A stretch of DNA of 64,000 bases, taken from NCBI RefSeq assembly GCF_000143415.4, contig NW_003314329.1:584619-648618 (forward strand). The letters are read 5' to 3'. Both the position numbers and the translations under genes were made by a program. The notes under the pieces are model-generated. The model made no database searches, was not told where the DNA came from, and saw nothing but the letters and a program-made list of their open reading frames with translations. The stretch comes from Selaginella moellendorffii. Taxonomy: Eukaryota > Streptophyta > Lycopodiopsida > Selaginellales > Selaginellaceae. Of the stretch, positions 32,801 to 43,689 are shown piece by piece. Each line of letters starts with the position of its first letter. Position 1 is the stretch's first letter.

Positions 32801-34515
32801 ATGAATGCGAAGCGCGGCAAGGAGCGCGAGGATTTCGGTAGAATTCTCTTTGCGGTTTTGATCACTTGCAAAATTTTCCTTCTCGCCGATGCAGTTGAGT
32901 CGCGGAAGAAGGCTAAGCAAGTCGCGGATTTTTACAGCGGGCGATCCAACCAGTCGCGAGAGGAGCGCGAGTCGAGCCCGATTATCCATCTCAAGAAGCT
33001 CAACAATTGGGTGAGTGGAAAGAAAGAACGACTGCATTCTTTCCCTTGGAATTTTTCTTTACTCTCTTTGTTGTATGTAGATCAAGAGCGTTCTTATACA
33101 CTTGTACGTTCACAAAGGAGATTCCGTGCTCGACCTCGCTTGTGGCAAGGTAGGATGAAATCTCTCTACATTTTTCTCGCTACTATCACTCACTTCTTAG
33201 GGCGGCGATCTGATCAAATATGACAAAGCGAACATTGGAAGATATGTTGGCGTTGACATTGCAGCTGGATCGGTAAGTCGATCGAGATTGTTTCATAGAA
33301 ACAAAAGGGATCGATAGAGAAAAATCTCTGACCTTTTGTTTCTTTTCAACGAAAAGATTGATGACGCGATGAAGAGATACAACAACAGGAGGCAGAGACT
33401 GTCCTTCGCAGCGGAGCTCTTCTGTGGAGACTGTTACGAGGTAAGTAATTTTCTTTGCTCGTAAAAAATATTTGATGCATTTTGTCTTGCAGGTAGATCT
33501 CGAGAGAAGCATCCAGGGAGGCTTCGATGTTTGTAGCTGCCAGGTACTCGTCCAAATCGAATCCCTTCTTCATGGTTTTGACTATTCACTTCTTTTTTCT
33601 CTCAGTTTGCTCTACATTACTCGTGGTCGACGATAGAACGGGCAGAGCGAGCTTTGGATAATGTTTCCAGAATGCTCAACCCGGGTGGCTTCTTCATAGG
33701 GACCATGCCAGATTCGAACGTGATTGTCCAGAAGCTCCGAGCTGGTACGTTTTTTACCAGCAGCGTTGATTCCAGGGATGATGTTTGTAAGCAGCGCAAG
33801 ACCTCGAGTTTGGGAACAGTGTGTATAACATAAGCTTTGGGGAGGAACACAGAACCAAGGTAGAGCTTTTACTTTTGATGAACGCCGTATACTTGCTGTT
33901 TACTTTCCAGAGATTTCCTCAAGCCACTCGTTTTGGGATCCAGTATCACTTCAAGCTCGAGGTGCGTTGTAACTTTTTCCCCCGGTTCTTAAAGCATTTC
34001 TGTTGATTGACAGGATGCTGTGGATTGCCCAGAATGGCTGGTTTTCTTCCCTTATTTCCAGTCTTTAGCGGCGAATGTAAGTATTTTAGTCAGAATGTTA
34101 CATATTCCTTACTGGTTTTTTCCTGTAGTATGGGTTAGATCTTGTGCTTAAACTTAACTTTCATGACTTTGTCCACAAGCACATCAAAGACGACCACTTT
34201 ATTGATCTAATGCGGAAACTCGGTGCTTTGGGAGATGGAAGTGAGTTTTGATGTTTCCTTTCTAGTTTCTATGTTTTGTTTCTTTTCTCCCAGGTAATGG
34301 AGACACCTTATCTCCAGACGAATGGGAAGCTGCTTACCTCTACTTGGTATTCGTCTTCAAAAAGGTCTTCGAATTTTGCTATTGCCTTGATGCTGTTTGT
34401 GCTAAATCAATTTTGTGTATAGAGGGGCGAGCCAGGCCCCAGACGACAACAGAACGATCGGCGAAGACAATGGAGTATGATGAAGGCTGAAGATATCAAG
34501 AAGCTAGTGACGTGA
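32801..34515 (+). CDS. mRNA cap guanine-N7 methyltransferase
   Basis: Thirteen exons: 32801-32837, 32895-33010, 33081-33149, 33201-33272, 33357-33440, 33493-33543, 33606-33744, 33795-33859, 33911-33961, 34014-34076, 34129-34240, 34294-34364, 34423-34515; 340 aa. Motifs: SPIIHLKKLNNWIKSVLI before the SAM site, SAM loop DSVLDLACGKGGDLIKY, IGRYVGVDIA, FCGDCYE, and CSCQFALHYSW (cap-binding side), then GFFIGTMPDS and FGIQYHFKLEDAVDCPEWLV. It methylates the 5' guanosine cap of nuclear transcripts. The first intron (32838-32894) is 57 bp, in frame and stop-free, so retention would insert 19 hydrophobic residues. Confidence 0.93.
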
Positions 34516-37500
34516 AGCTACCGAGAAAACTTCCTGTAAATTGAGAAAAGCTTTCCGTCCAGCCATATATCCCTGGAAATTGCACAATGCAAACGACTTG
34601 GTTGGCCGCCAGTAACTCATTGCAAGTCTCCACCAATTCAGGCAGTGTATTCCAAATGTTCTTCTCTACTATTGAATAATCCTGGAGATGATCACCTTGA
34701 GAAAACAAGTGGAAACCATGAAGATCCAAGAACTAAGCTTATTACAAAACTATGGTCACTTGGTGACTGGAAGTATTTTGTCTTTTTTTTTTTTTTTTTT
34801 TTGAGATTTGACTTCCTTATACGTATGATCAAAATTCCCACCACCATTTGTTACTCCAACTCTTCAAAAGGACTAAAACTGACTGTCTCTCTGGAGCTCG
34901 CTGTAGCTCTTCACCATTCAAAAGATGAGTGCTTGACTGAATAGAGTAGTGAAGCACAAGCATCCAAAAAAGCTAACATTTATTCTTCTCGCTTTCGTTT
35001 TTTGTAGCGTGACACGTCCCACGACCATTCTTGTCACAGCCCAAGGGATATAGCCTCTGGGACTATTTTATCATACTAACCAGAAATTGCCCAGCAAATG
35101 CTAGCCAGACGCATTGGAAACTCAACTCCAAAGATAACAGACATATTGCAACTACATCAAGCTCAATCTCCTAGACTCTCCAGCAATCTAGACCAAGTGC
35201 ATTGCTGATGGAGGTCTACAGTAGTCTTTTGTTGGTCTCTTTCTAGTCCCAGTCAATCTTTTCTCTTGCCATTGGACTAATGAAAAACAAAATGCTCTTG
35301 AAATCAAAAGTGTTTGTCTATTCAAAGTTTACAAATACACAGTTTGTCTATAGCTACAATTGAGAAGAGGAGGAAGGCCTTAATAGTTGCCCAAGTTAGA
35401 ATTCTGTCATTAGGGAGTGTAAGCCATGCATGTAGTCACCATAACCTCACTACTGTAGCCGGGTGGTCCAACTACCTTGTTGAAGGACTTGTTTTGACAT
35501 GCAACCTCTTACAGCGAGAATTTGATCTCTTCTTCCCTATAGTAGCTTCCAGACTTTACGTCTCTATAATCTCTTCAGAAGAGTTTGAATTCCATCCGAG
35601 CTATACCTGCCATCAACATACCTGAGCTTAATAGTTGAATGATGAGAAAAGTTTAAGCAAGATTTGCCACGAGTCATAGTCATAGGTGATTGCGTTGGGA
35701 AAGAATACAATGCACGTTTTGTCTGAGACAAGAATGCAAAGCCTCTGCTACCCTGCGGTTTATAACTTTTGGGATCTGACCGGTTGGTGGTGTGTTTGAT
35801 TGCCTGTGGCCTGCGCTGTGATGTGAACATACTAAGAAAATCACTAGGATGGAGTCCATATGTTTGGGCAGCGTGGAGAAATAACTTCACTTGTTCTTGC
35901 AGTGGTGGCACCTAGTTTGCCTCTCAATCTTGAATTTCTTACAAATGTGGCAAGTGCAGCTACTGAAATAGATTGAGGATCGTGTGGAATGAAGTGGCCG
36001 TCAACATGTTTGTAAAACAACAACAAATGTACCCCTTTGAACTTCTTAGCATACATTCTTGAAATAGCTTGGAGTTAACTGCATATTTTGTCCCATGATT
36101 TGTCTTCAGTAACGTTGCACATGATAGTGCAAGGGGTGACCTTGAAGACATTGGTATCCTTAGTACCTCTCAAGTTGTAGAAAATACATATATGCTTCTC
36201 TTCAGCAAACCAACATGACTTGAGGTCATGATAAACATTCTCCATACAAGGATTGGCTCTTATAATCAAAGAAAAGGACAGTCAACTACCTTGAAATCAC
36301 TCACTTTCTCTAGATCATCAGAAATAACGATGATGTTTGTTGTGTTTGGAGTCTCCAATCACTGCAATAGTGACCATGCAATAGGAAGATACAGTAGCAG
36401 GAGGGAACTCCTTCAGCAGAAGAATATCCAAGGGATGAAGAAAGTCCATAGTAGAGGCAAGCCACTCTCATAGAAGTCTGTGCGAAAACCTCTATGGCAA
36501 AACAATGGTAGTTTGGATCTTAGCCTTCACCTTATAGTGCAGAATGCATTACCACCTCAATGGCTTTAAAAGGTGGGCAGCCAAGGCTAGGGAAGCTGTG
36601 GCAAGATGCTTACCAAAAGCATCAGTGAAATTGATATTGATAAACCTGGAGGTAAGTGGCCTTGCAGTGAAGGTGGCTTCGTGCTGGAAGTCATAAGGTG
36701 AAGTGTGTCTTTGAGGCATCCCAAAAGGCAGCTCCAAGATGCTATGTAACTGTAAATTTGATCAAGATGGAGCAAAAATAATATAAAAGAAAATGCTTAC
36801 CACCAGTCATGCTTTGTGGTGAGAGTAGAGCTTGGGCAGGTTTAGATCTACTACACTCTTTCCAAGATGGAAAATTTTGAAAACTACCACCACTATAGAT
36901 GGTTTAAGCTTCAGTAAAAAAGACTAAATAAAGAGCATTTAAATAAAGTTATGGTTTGGTCAGCATTCTTCTAGTCCACTAAAACTTTGTTTGGAGCTTG
37001 GAGAGAAAACTCACAACAATTCTTCAATTGAATGTACAATGTGTTCTTACCTATTGCAGCCATGAGAACTTGGGGAGTTTGTGTGTGCTACTCTGGAGAA
37101 GCCATTTCCATGTCCTCACAATCATTTGTTTGGGAAAGGTGAAAATTCCAGACATTTTTTCAAAAATTGTTATTTGAACAATTGATAATAATGTGACTTG
37201 GTCAGAGTGATTAAGTGGGGAACACATTTAAGGTGAAACTCATAAATTTATTAAAATTATGCCCCACATACAAGCAAGACTCACTAAGGGGTGAATACCT
37301 ATGGACTTAGCAAGTTATAATATTTTCTGTGGAACAAAAAAGTACCCTAAAGATGAAAGTGGTGATTTTATGTTGCTTGATATATAAAAATAAAAGATTA
37401 GTTGTCAAGAATGGGCTTAGTAAACTGTTAGAGTGAATTCAAATAATATATAAAGTGAGAATTCAAATTTAGGGAAATGTAAGAGGCAATATCATTAATA

Positions 37501-38187
37501 AATTTAATCCAAATTATAGGTATAAAAGGTGATACAAATTGGGACATCTTAAGGTAGTAGATTGAAAAATTTACACCTACTCTATGAAATTTAAACTTAT
37601 CTTTTAAAGCTATCCTCTTATGCAAGGTTGAATTACTGAATAAGGATATCTTGGATAGATACAACTAGTTTTGGAAGATAGATATAAGAACACTAAAGTT
37701 GATGGGATTATAAATAAGTCCAAAAGAGAAAAAAACTCTTTAGAATATTCTTCCATGCAGTGGGTAGAACTTAGTCTCTAGATTGATAAGAGGTATAGTG
37801 TCTTTAAATAAAGAACTCTTCCAGATGGGAAAGTAGAGTTTGTATAACAAATATGTATATAGGAAGGTGTCAAAGACATATAAAAAATTGACATAAGAAG
37901 TTAAATGTTAAAGTTTTAAAAGATGATCCTTATACTAATATAGTTTGAGACTACTCCGAAGTGGGTAGTAAAGTTGAGATAAAGTATCTCTAAAGGATTT
38001 AGTGGGATCCAAGCCACAAATACTTCACCTAAATTATAAGTCAAAGAGTGCAAATTTGTAAGGCATGATGAGCCTTTGGTGTTAGCTTGGTGTAAAAAGA
38101 TAAAAAAAGTTATCCATAATAGAGTTACTTAAAAAAATAGGTTATCATTTGATGAGGACATTGAACTTTGTCTATAGGTGGTGGAAT
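34516..38187. other. Gene-poor, AT-rich decayed sequence
   Basis: No intact gene. A T-run of about 22 occurs at roughly 34780-34801. A decayed minus-strand coding remnant lies at 35844-36775. From about 37200 the sequence is very AT-rich and reads like the interior of an ancient, deaminated LTR element, ending where a recognisable old LTR starts at 38188. Confidence 0.45.
35844..36775 (-). pseudogene. Decayed coding remnant, family not recognised
   Basis: Three open stretches lie in one minus-strand frame separated by stops: LPFGMPQRHTSPYDFQHEA (about 36737), SCWFAEEKHICIFYNLRGTK (about 36215) and KGVHLLLFYKHVDGHFIPHD (about 36040), ending ISPRCPNIWTPS. The shared frame over about 0.9 kb with few stops indicates former coding sequence. 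I cannot name the protein. Confidence 0.4.
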
Positions 38188-38340
38188 TGTAAAACACAAA
38201 TAAGTAAATTTTGAAATTGAGCTGAATATAAGCTATGTACCAGTGGCTAGAAGTTTAACAAGTGTAACACATTTGTACCAAAAACTTTAAATTGAAAAGT
38301 CAAGAATAAAAGTGGAATTCCTAAAAAAGCACTCGAGAGA
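38188..38340 (+). mobile_element. Old LTR copy H, first piece
   Basis: It begins TGTAAAACACAAAT and runs through the LTR block corresponding to GTAACACGTTTGG and AAAAGTCAAGAGCGG (here GTAACACATTTG and AAAAGTCAAGAATAAAAG), reaching GCACTCGAGAGA, where the DNA transposon interrupts it. It continues at 46762 and 56250. Differences from younger copies are largely C-to-T and G-to-A. Confidence 0.75.
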
Positions 38341-38599
38341 TAGGGTTGGGTAATTTTTCATGAGCTGAGCTCAAGTCAATGAAAGTCAATGAAGTCAATA
38401 TACTTTACCAAATACAAAAGTTGATGTTTAAATGATTAGTTTGGGACGAGCCAACAATTCTATTCAAAACTTAAGATATATTTTTAGTCCAAGAAAAAGC
38501 TAAATAATATAAGTCTAATAAGAAAATAAATATCATAAGTCAAAGAAAAAACTCTATATTACCACTAAAAAATTTGACTAAAAAAAAAACTAAACTTAG

Positions 38600-41500
38600 T
38601 CTTCCTCGGCATCCACATCCACAAGAGGAGGAGTTCGTATAGTATTATGCTCTCTAACTGTGGGCTCTTGTTGTATATGAGCTTGTGCCATTACTTCTGC
38701 ATAACATGGCAAATTATAGCCCACATCATCAATCCACCTAATATACATAACCATGATGGAATTACTATAATGAGAAATTTATACTTTATTATCACCTATT
38801 ATAAAATGTCCTAAGAATACCTTCAAATGCACTCTCCTTTTCTAGTGTAAAAACTGCATGCCCAATCTCTTTAGCCACTAGCACCATCGAACCAAAACCT
38901 GTTGTAGCATCAAGCACAATCTCCTTAGGAGGACAAAACAACTCTAAAAGGATTTGCATGGCCTTTGGTGAATGGTGTCAATAGCTAGGGAACTTTATAT
39001 GATGGTCCTTGTTGATGACATTCGGGATGATATTTGTTGAGCTATCATATCCTGGCAATGCCAAACCTGCATGCTCATCAGCTCATATAATACTATGACG
39101 GCAAGAGTAGCGGTAGAGAGCATGGTAGTTCCATGCTAAAACCTATAATGAAAAGAGGCAATCAATTTAAGATATGAAAAATAAGGAAATGCAAATCTTT
39201 TGGATTCAGCCACCTACTCCTTTTATTTCAACTGTGATGTTTGAGAGTAGGCAGCCTGATGCAAACTCAACCAATCTAGAGTCATCATTCTTCACCATCA
39301 TTGCAAGAAGACTTCCCCAAAATAAAGAACGGGGAAGAATGACTAGCATAATGCCCTCATATCGCAAAACCTTGGATGCCACATCCACTGCTTGAGAAAT
39401 ATAGTCCGGTCGAAGGATGTTCCAGGATGGAGCGTTGCTTTGTATAGATGGTAACTTATTAGGCAGGTCAAAGAATGCAAGGTCGATGCCAAAAGTATTG
39501 TTCATTCCAAATCCTCACATCCATCGATGGAATATAGAAGACTCTCAGCTCACGTTGTTGGAAAGCTGAAAGTAGTCCCCAATAAGTATTTCCACGTTGC
39601 CAACACTTCCCGTAGGAGAAAGAGTGCGAACCTGAATAGTGTTCAAAATTGGGAAATATTAAAGTTAATACATGTTTTGTTTCATACCTGTTTATGTGAA
39701 GCCAAAGAAGATAACTCTTGAAGGTCATCCTCTGTAGCAGTGGGGAGGGATGGAAAGAATGCATTTATACGTCGACGTATAGAGTGTTGGCTGGTTTCTT
39801 CGACATCTACAACAAAATTACAATAAGCAAGGTCATTGGAAATCAAGTTCTTACTCTCTTGGACGTCCTCACTATGGAGTTACCTTCGTATATTTCAAGC
39901 AATCGGGGCTGGACAAGCAGCGGCAGTAGGATTTGGGGAATGAGCAACTGCTGTAGGATGAGATGGGGTAGAAGAGTTTTCAGTTGGGTTCTCCACTCAT
40001 TCGTCTTCGGTCTACTCAATATGAATCTCATCTCTATCTTTGAGGCATCTCCACTCCCTCCAAAAGTGCCTCTACAATAAAGTAGAAACATAAGTTACTA
40101 CTAGCAAATTTTACTCATCAAACCTGGATGACACTTGAGGTAGAGATTAAGCTCAAAAGGTGACGATGGCATTTGCCTCCACAACTCCAAGTACCATGGA
40201 TAAAGTTCTCGCTCCTGTGTAGTGGAACATTAGAACTCTGGCTCATACATGCCAAGTTTCTTCCCACCAATTAAGAGCTTGAGAAAAACACTTGCTATAT
40301 ACATTAGAGCACCTGGGCAATGATTTAAATACATACAAAAGAGCCATGATTAAATAAATAAGTCAATTTTTTACAATATACCTATATGCTATGCAGCATG
40401 AGAAAAATGGTTGGCCCGGCTGGTTCTTGAAATATATAGAGCTTGAGCTGCCATCAGGAAGCCATCCATCCCCAAGCTCTTGAAGGGAAGCTTGAACATA
40501 ATCTGGAAGTGTTATGCCAGTGTGGGCACTAGTAAGGAACTTCGTATCCCATACTTGAAGTAGCTCCTCAGCAGCTGTAATACTCTGAGTGATATAGAGC
40601 TTCTCCTTCATCACATTCTCAAGTTTGCTCTCTAACCTCTTATCATTGTTACGATGCCAAGTGTTGAGGAGTTCCAAGCAAGAGGTTTGTTTGTTGAAGG
40701 AGAGCTTGCTTTTTGCGATGTTATAGATCAATTCTTCAGGTGCTTTACCATTTCCTACAAGGACAAGGATTTCAAAGTGGAATGAGAAAGATAAAAGGGA
40801 CTAACTTACTACCATGAGAGCATATCTTTGCAATGCAATCCAACCAATCTTTATCATGGTGAATGTCTACAATCGCAAGTAGCTTCTTCACCTTTGATTT
40901 CTTTGAGTTCAAAATGTGCTACTCAATTTGTCACAATTCAAGGTTCTTTTGCACCTCATCCCTCACTTGCGTAATCTTCAAATATGAGTTTTGCTCTGCC
41001 TTCACAATTGGCTAAAAGGAAAACTTGTGAGTAGAAAACACAAGTTCATGCAAGAAAAAGATACCTTTGCCTAGACCGCAACCAAAAAATCCATAGGCAC
41101 CTGATACCAAATAAGCAACTCTTGGCCTTTGTGTGCTACAAGCTTTGCTTGAACCACTTCCATAACCTCACGACTATGCAGCATCTGGATTTCGTCGAGA
41201 GAAAACATGCCAACATATCGAAGGTGCTCGATATCATAGACCAAGGTATGTACTAGGAAAGTAAATTGATTAAGCCTGTAACATAGTTGGTGAGAACAAA
41301 GGTTATAAGTAAAAGATTCTTAGATGTTGATCTTATGACATACCAAGTTGAGCTTCACAGCTTGGTTTCAATCTTGTGGCTCCATAAGTGTCACTAGAAC
41401 ACAAATATATCGCTCGTCATTGTCCTAGAACTTCTCTTGGATACACCTCCAAAATGCAAGCCACCAGTGGTTTCCATCAATAATGAAGAACATCCGGCCT

Positions 41501-42264
41501 ACAAAAGCTTGTGTTTCCATGTGGCATGCCATCAAAGTATCAAACTCCTGAGATTTCCTCTACCATATTTGATCCCAAGTCTGCTCAATCTCGTGAGTAA
41601 CCATGTCTATGCAATTTGTTTCGGGGAATGATGATGACACAATAAATGTGCCCGAATCCAACCTTTGTGAAAGAGGTATAAATAGCCATGTTGAGGTCAT
41701 AGGCTGAGCACACCCAGTGACTCTGCTTAAGATGGCAAAGTGGAATCTCAAGATGTTGGGATCCTTTCCAAGCCATTTCACCTAACACCTTGTTGATAGT
41801 TCGTTTTTGAGCCTGGACAATAGTCTCATGTACTCGCTCATTCAAGATTGTGTTAGCCTCTAGCATAGTTACCACCTCATTTCTGTGACCTTTAGGAGCA
41901 GTAGCATGTCCACCATTTCCACCACCAAGATCTGCCCCACCACCTATAGCACTAGGTGCCTCATTTTTGCCACTAAGTTCTACACCACCACCTATGGCAC
42001 TACCACCAGCAGCTTCTCCTGTGCTATAGCTAGCTTCTGCATTTCCACGCTCTCTAGAACCATCTGGCTCCTGCATGCTAACACCTGGATTAGGATCAAC
42101 CATTACTTGTATCTGGACACCACTACTCCCACCATGGTCTTCCTCTGAAGCAGTGCTTTGAACTTGTGAGGTGTCCCTAGTGAATCTAGCACAACAATCT
42201 AGTCATTTTCCTGGAGAACGGGTCCATTGAGGTTGACCAACACGCTTCTTTTGTTGTGGCATGA
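38600..42264 (-). pseudogene. Decayed ParB-like / N4-N6 DNA methyltransferase-like gene in the transposon
   Basis: It starts MPQQKKRVGQPQW at 42264. Recognisable pieces in minus-strand order: HLEIPLCHLKQSHWVCSAYD (about 41740-41680), GRMFFIIDGNHWWLAFWRC (about 41495-41440; ParB-like DGNH), a Glu/Leu-rich middle part (40731-40363), GIDLAFFDLPNKLPS (about 39490; DPPY-like motif IV position), ADEHAGLALPGYDSSTNIIP (about 39085), and HSPKAMQILLELF then IVLDATTGFGSMVLVAKEIG (38970-38850; SAM-binding motif I after motif IV, the beta-class order). Several stops and probable introns break it. The layout parallels the gene at 4169-9767 (MDFTN for DLPN, SGQHS for DGNHW), so the two loci look related. 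Confidence 0.6.
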
Positions 42265-42327
42265 TTTATATATCTACATGAAAATGACAAATAAACTCGA
42301 GTAAACATTTAGAAAAACTGCAAAGCA

Positions 42328-42967
42328 GTTCCCTTGGCACTAAGAAGATCAGTTTGTCACTGAACCGATCTTCTCAGTGCCAAGGGAACAAAAAAAAGAA
42401 GAAAAGAAGCAATTCCCTTGACACTGGGAAGATTGGTTCATCGCCAAACCAATCTTCTCAGTGCCAAGGGAACAAGAAAAAGGAAAAAAGAAGCAGTTCC
42501 CTTGGCACTAGGAAGATTGGTTCATCGCCGAACCAATCTTCTCAGCACCAAGGGAAAAAAAAAAGAAGAAAAGAAGAAGTTCCCTTGGTGTTGGGAAGAT
42601 TGGTTCGACATTGCTAAACCGATCTTCTCAGTGCCAATGGAACGACAAGAAACAAAAAAAGATCCAGAATTTGATGTGCTAGGAAGATCAGTTCATTGCC
42701 AAACTGATCTTCTCAGCGCTAATGGAACGACAAGAAAAAAAAAAAAACCCAGAATATGATGTGCTGGGAAGATCAGTTTGTCACCGAACCAATCTTCTCA
42801 GCACCAATGGAATGACAAGAAAAAAAAAAAAACCGAGAACCTGATGTGCTGGGAAGATTGGTTCATCGCCGAACCAATCTTCTTAGCGCCAATGGAATGA
42901 CAAGAAAAAAAAAACCCAGAATCTGATGTGCTGGGAAGATTAGTTTGCTGCCGAACCGATCATTCTA
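42328..42967. repeat. Array of eight hairpin-forming repeats
   Basis: Eight units each hold a stem-loop built on GAAGATTGGTTC / GAACCAATCTTC with a 6-nt loop such as ATCGCC; 42512-42541 and 42853-42882 have perfect 12-bp stems. In the first three units the stem extends outward through CCCTTGGCACT / AGTGCCAAGGG. Units are separated by A-rich spacers (AAAAAAGAAGAAAAGAAG, or AATGGAACGACAAG followed by an A-run). The array lies just upstream of the minus-strand gene start (42264) and between the two divergent genes. Confidence 0.9.
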
Positions 42968-43689
42968 GCGCGAAGTAGTTGTGAGACACAAATTACTTGT
43001 GAGCTAGGAGCAAAAGATGGGGAGATGGAAAAGCAGTAGAGAGAGGCATACTTTGATTGAGGAGTATCTTTCTAGTGTCTTGAAGAGCATTTAGCATCTT
43101 GACTGAGAAGCATCTTGAAGCATTCAAGTGTTTTTCTCTTGCCCTTCCTTGCTCAAACCCTAGCAGTAAAACCCTAAAAATTAACGGTCACGATCAATTT
43201 TTTAATAGTACTTGGATATATTTATAGGACAAATCCACTATGAACATAGATTTCATGTATTCTTTCCAAAGAGACAATCATTCAATGCTTTAGATATTAA
43301 TTGTATAATTGATTGTGAGAGGAATAATACTGTTGAAATGAATGGGGTTATGAGCGAGAGGCGATGATTAATCATGAGAGTTGTATCATTAATTTCTTGT
43401 TCTCCCTTCCATCTCCATGCTCTTTTCCCTTCAAAAGAGTTTTATTCTGTTGTGATAAATGAGAAAGACTAGAGCTCAAAAAGGTTGGTTCATGCACGGT
43501 TTTTCCGGTGGCTCTTTAACATTCTCATATATCTCTAGATTTTAAATGATTGTATATTTTGTTAAAATCTTTAACTTGTCCTTTGTAAGGACACAGCTAA
43601 TTAAAGCTCACAATACAGAAGAATATCTTTGTTCTTTCTTATCAGTTTCTCCCCAAATTTTTTCTAAGTGCTTGAGCAAGGAGAAGATA

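Noticed and set aside
34780-34801. T-run as the poly(A) tail of a reverse-oriented LINE
   Set aside because: No LINE reverse transcriptase or endonuclease sequence or target duplication is visible nearby.
42328-42967. CRISPR-like array
   Set aside because: Repeats contain the conserved hairpins but spacers are A-rich and related to each other, the genome is a plant, and no cas genes are present.
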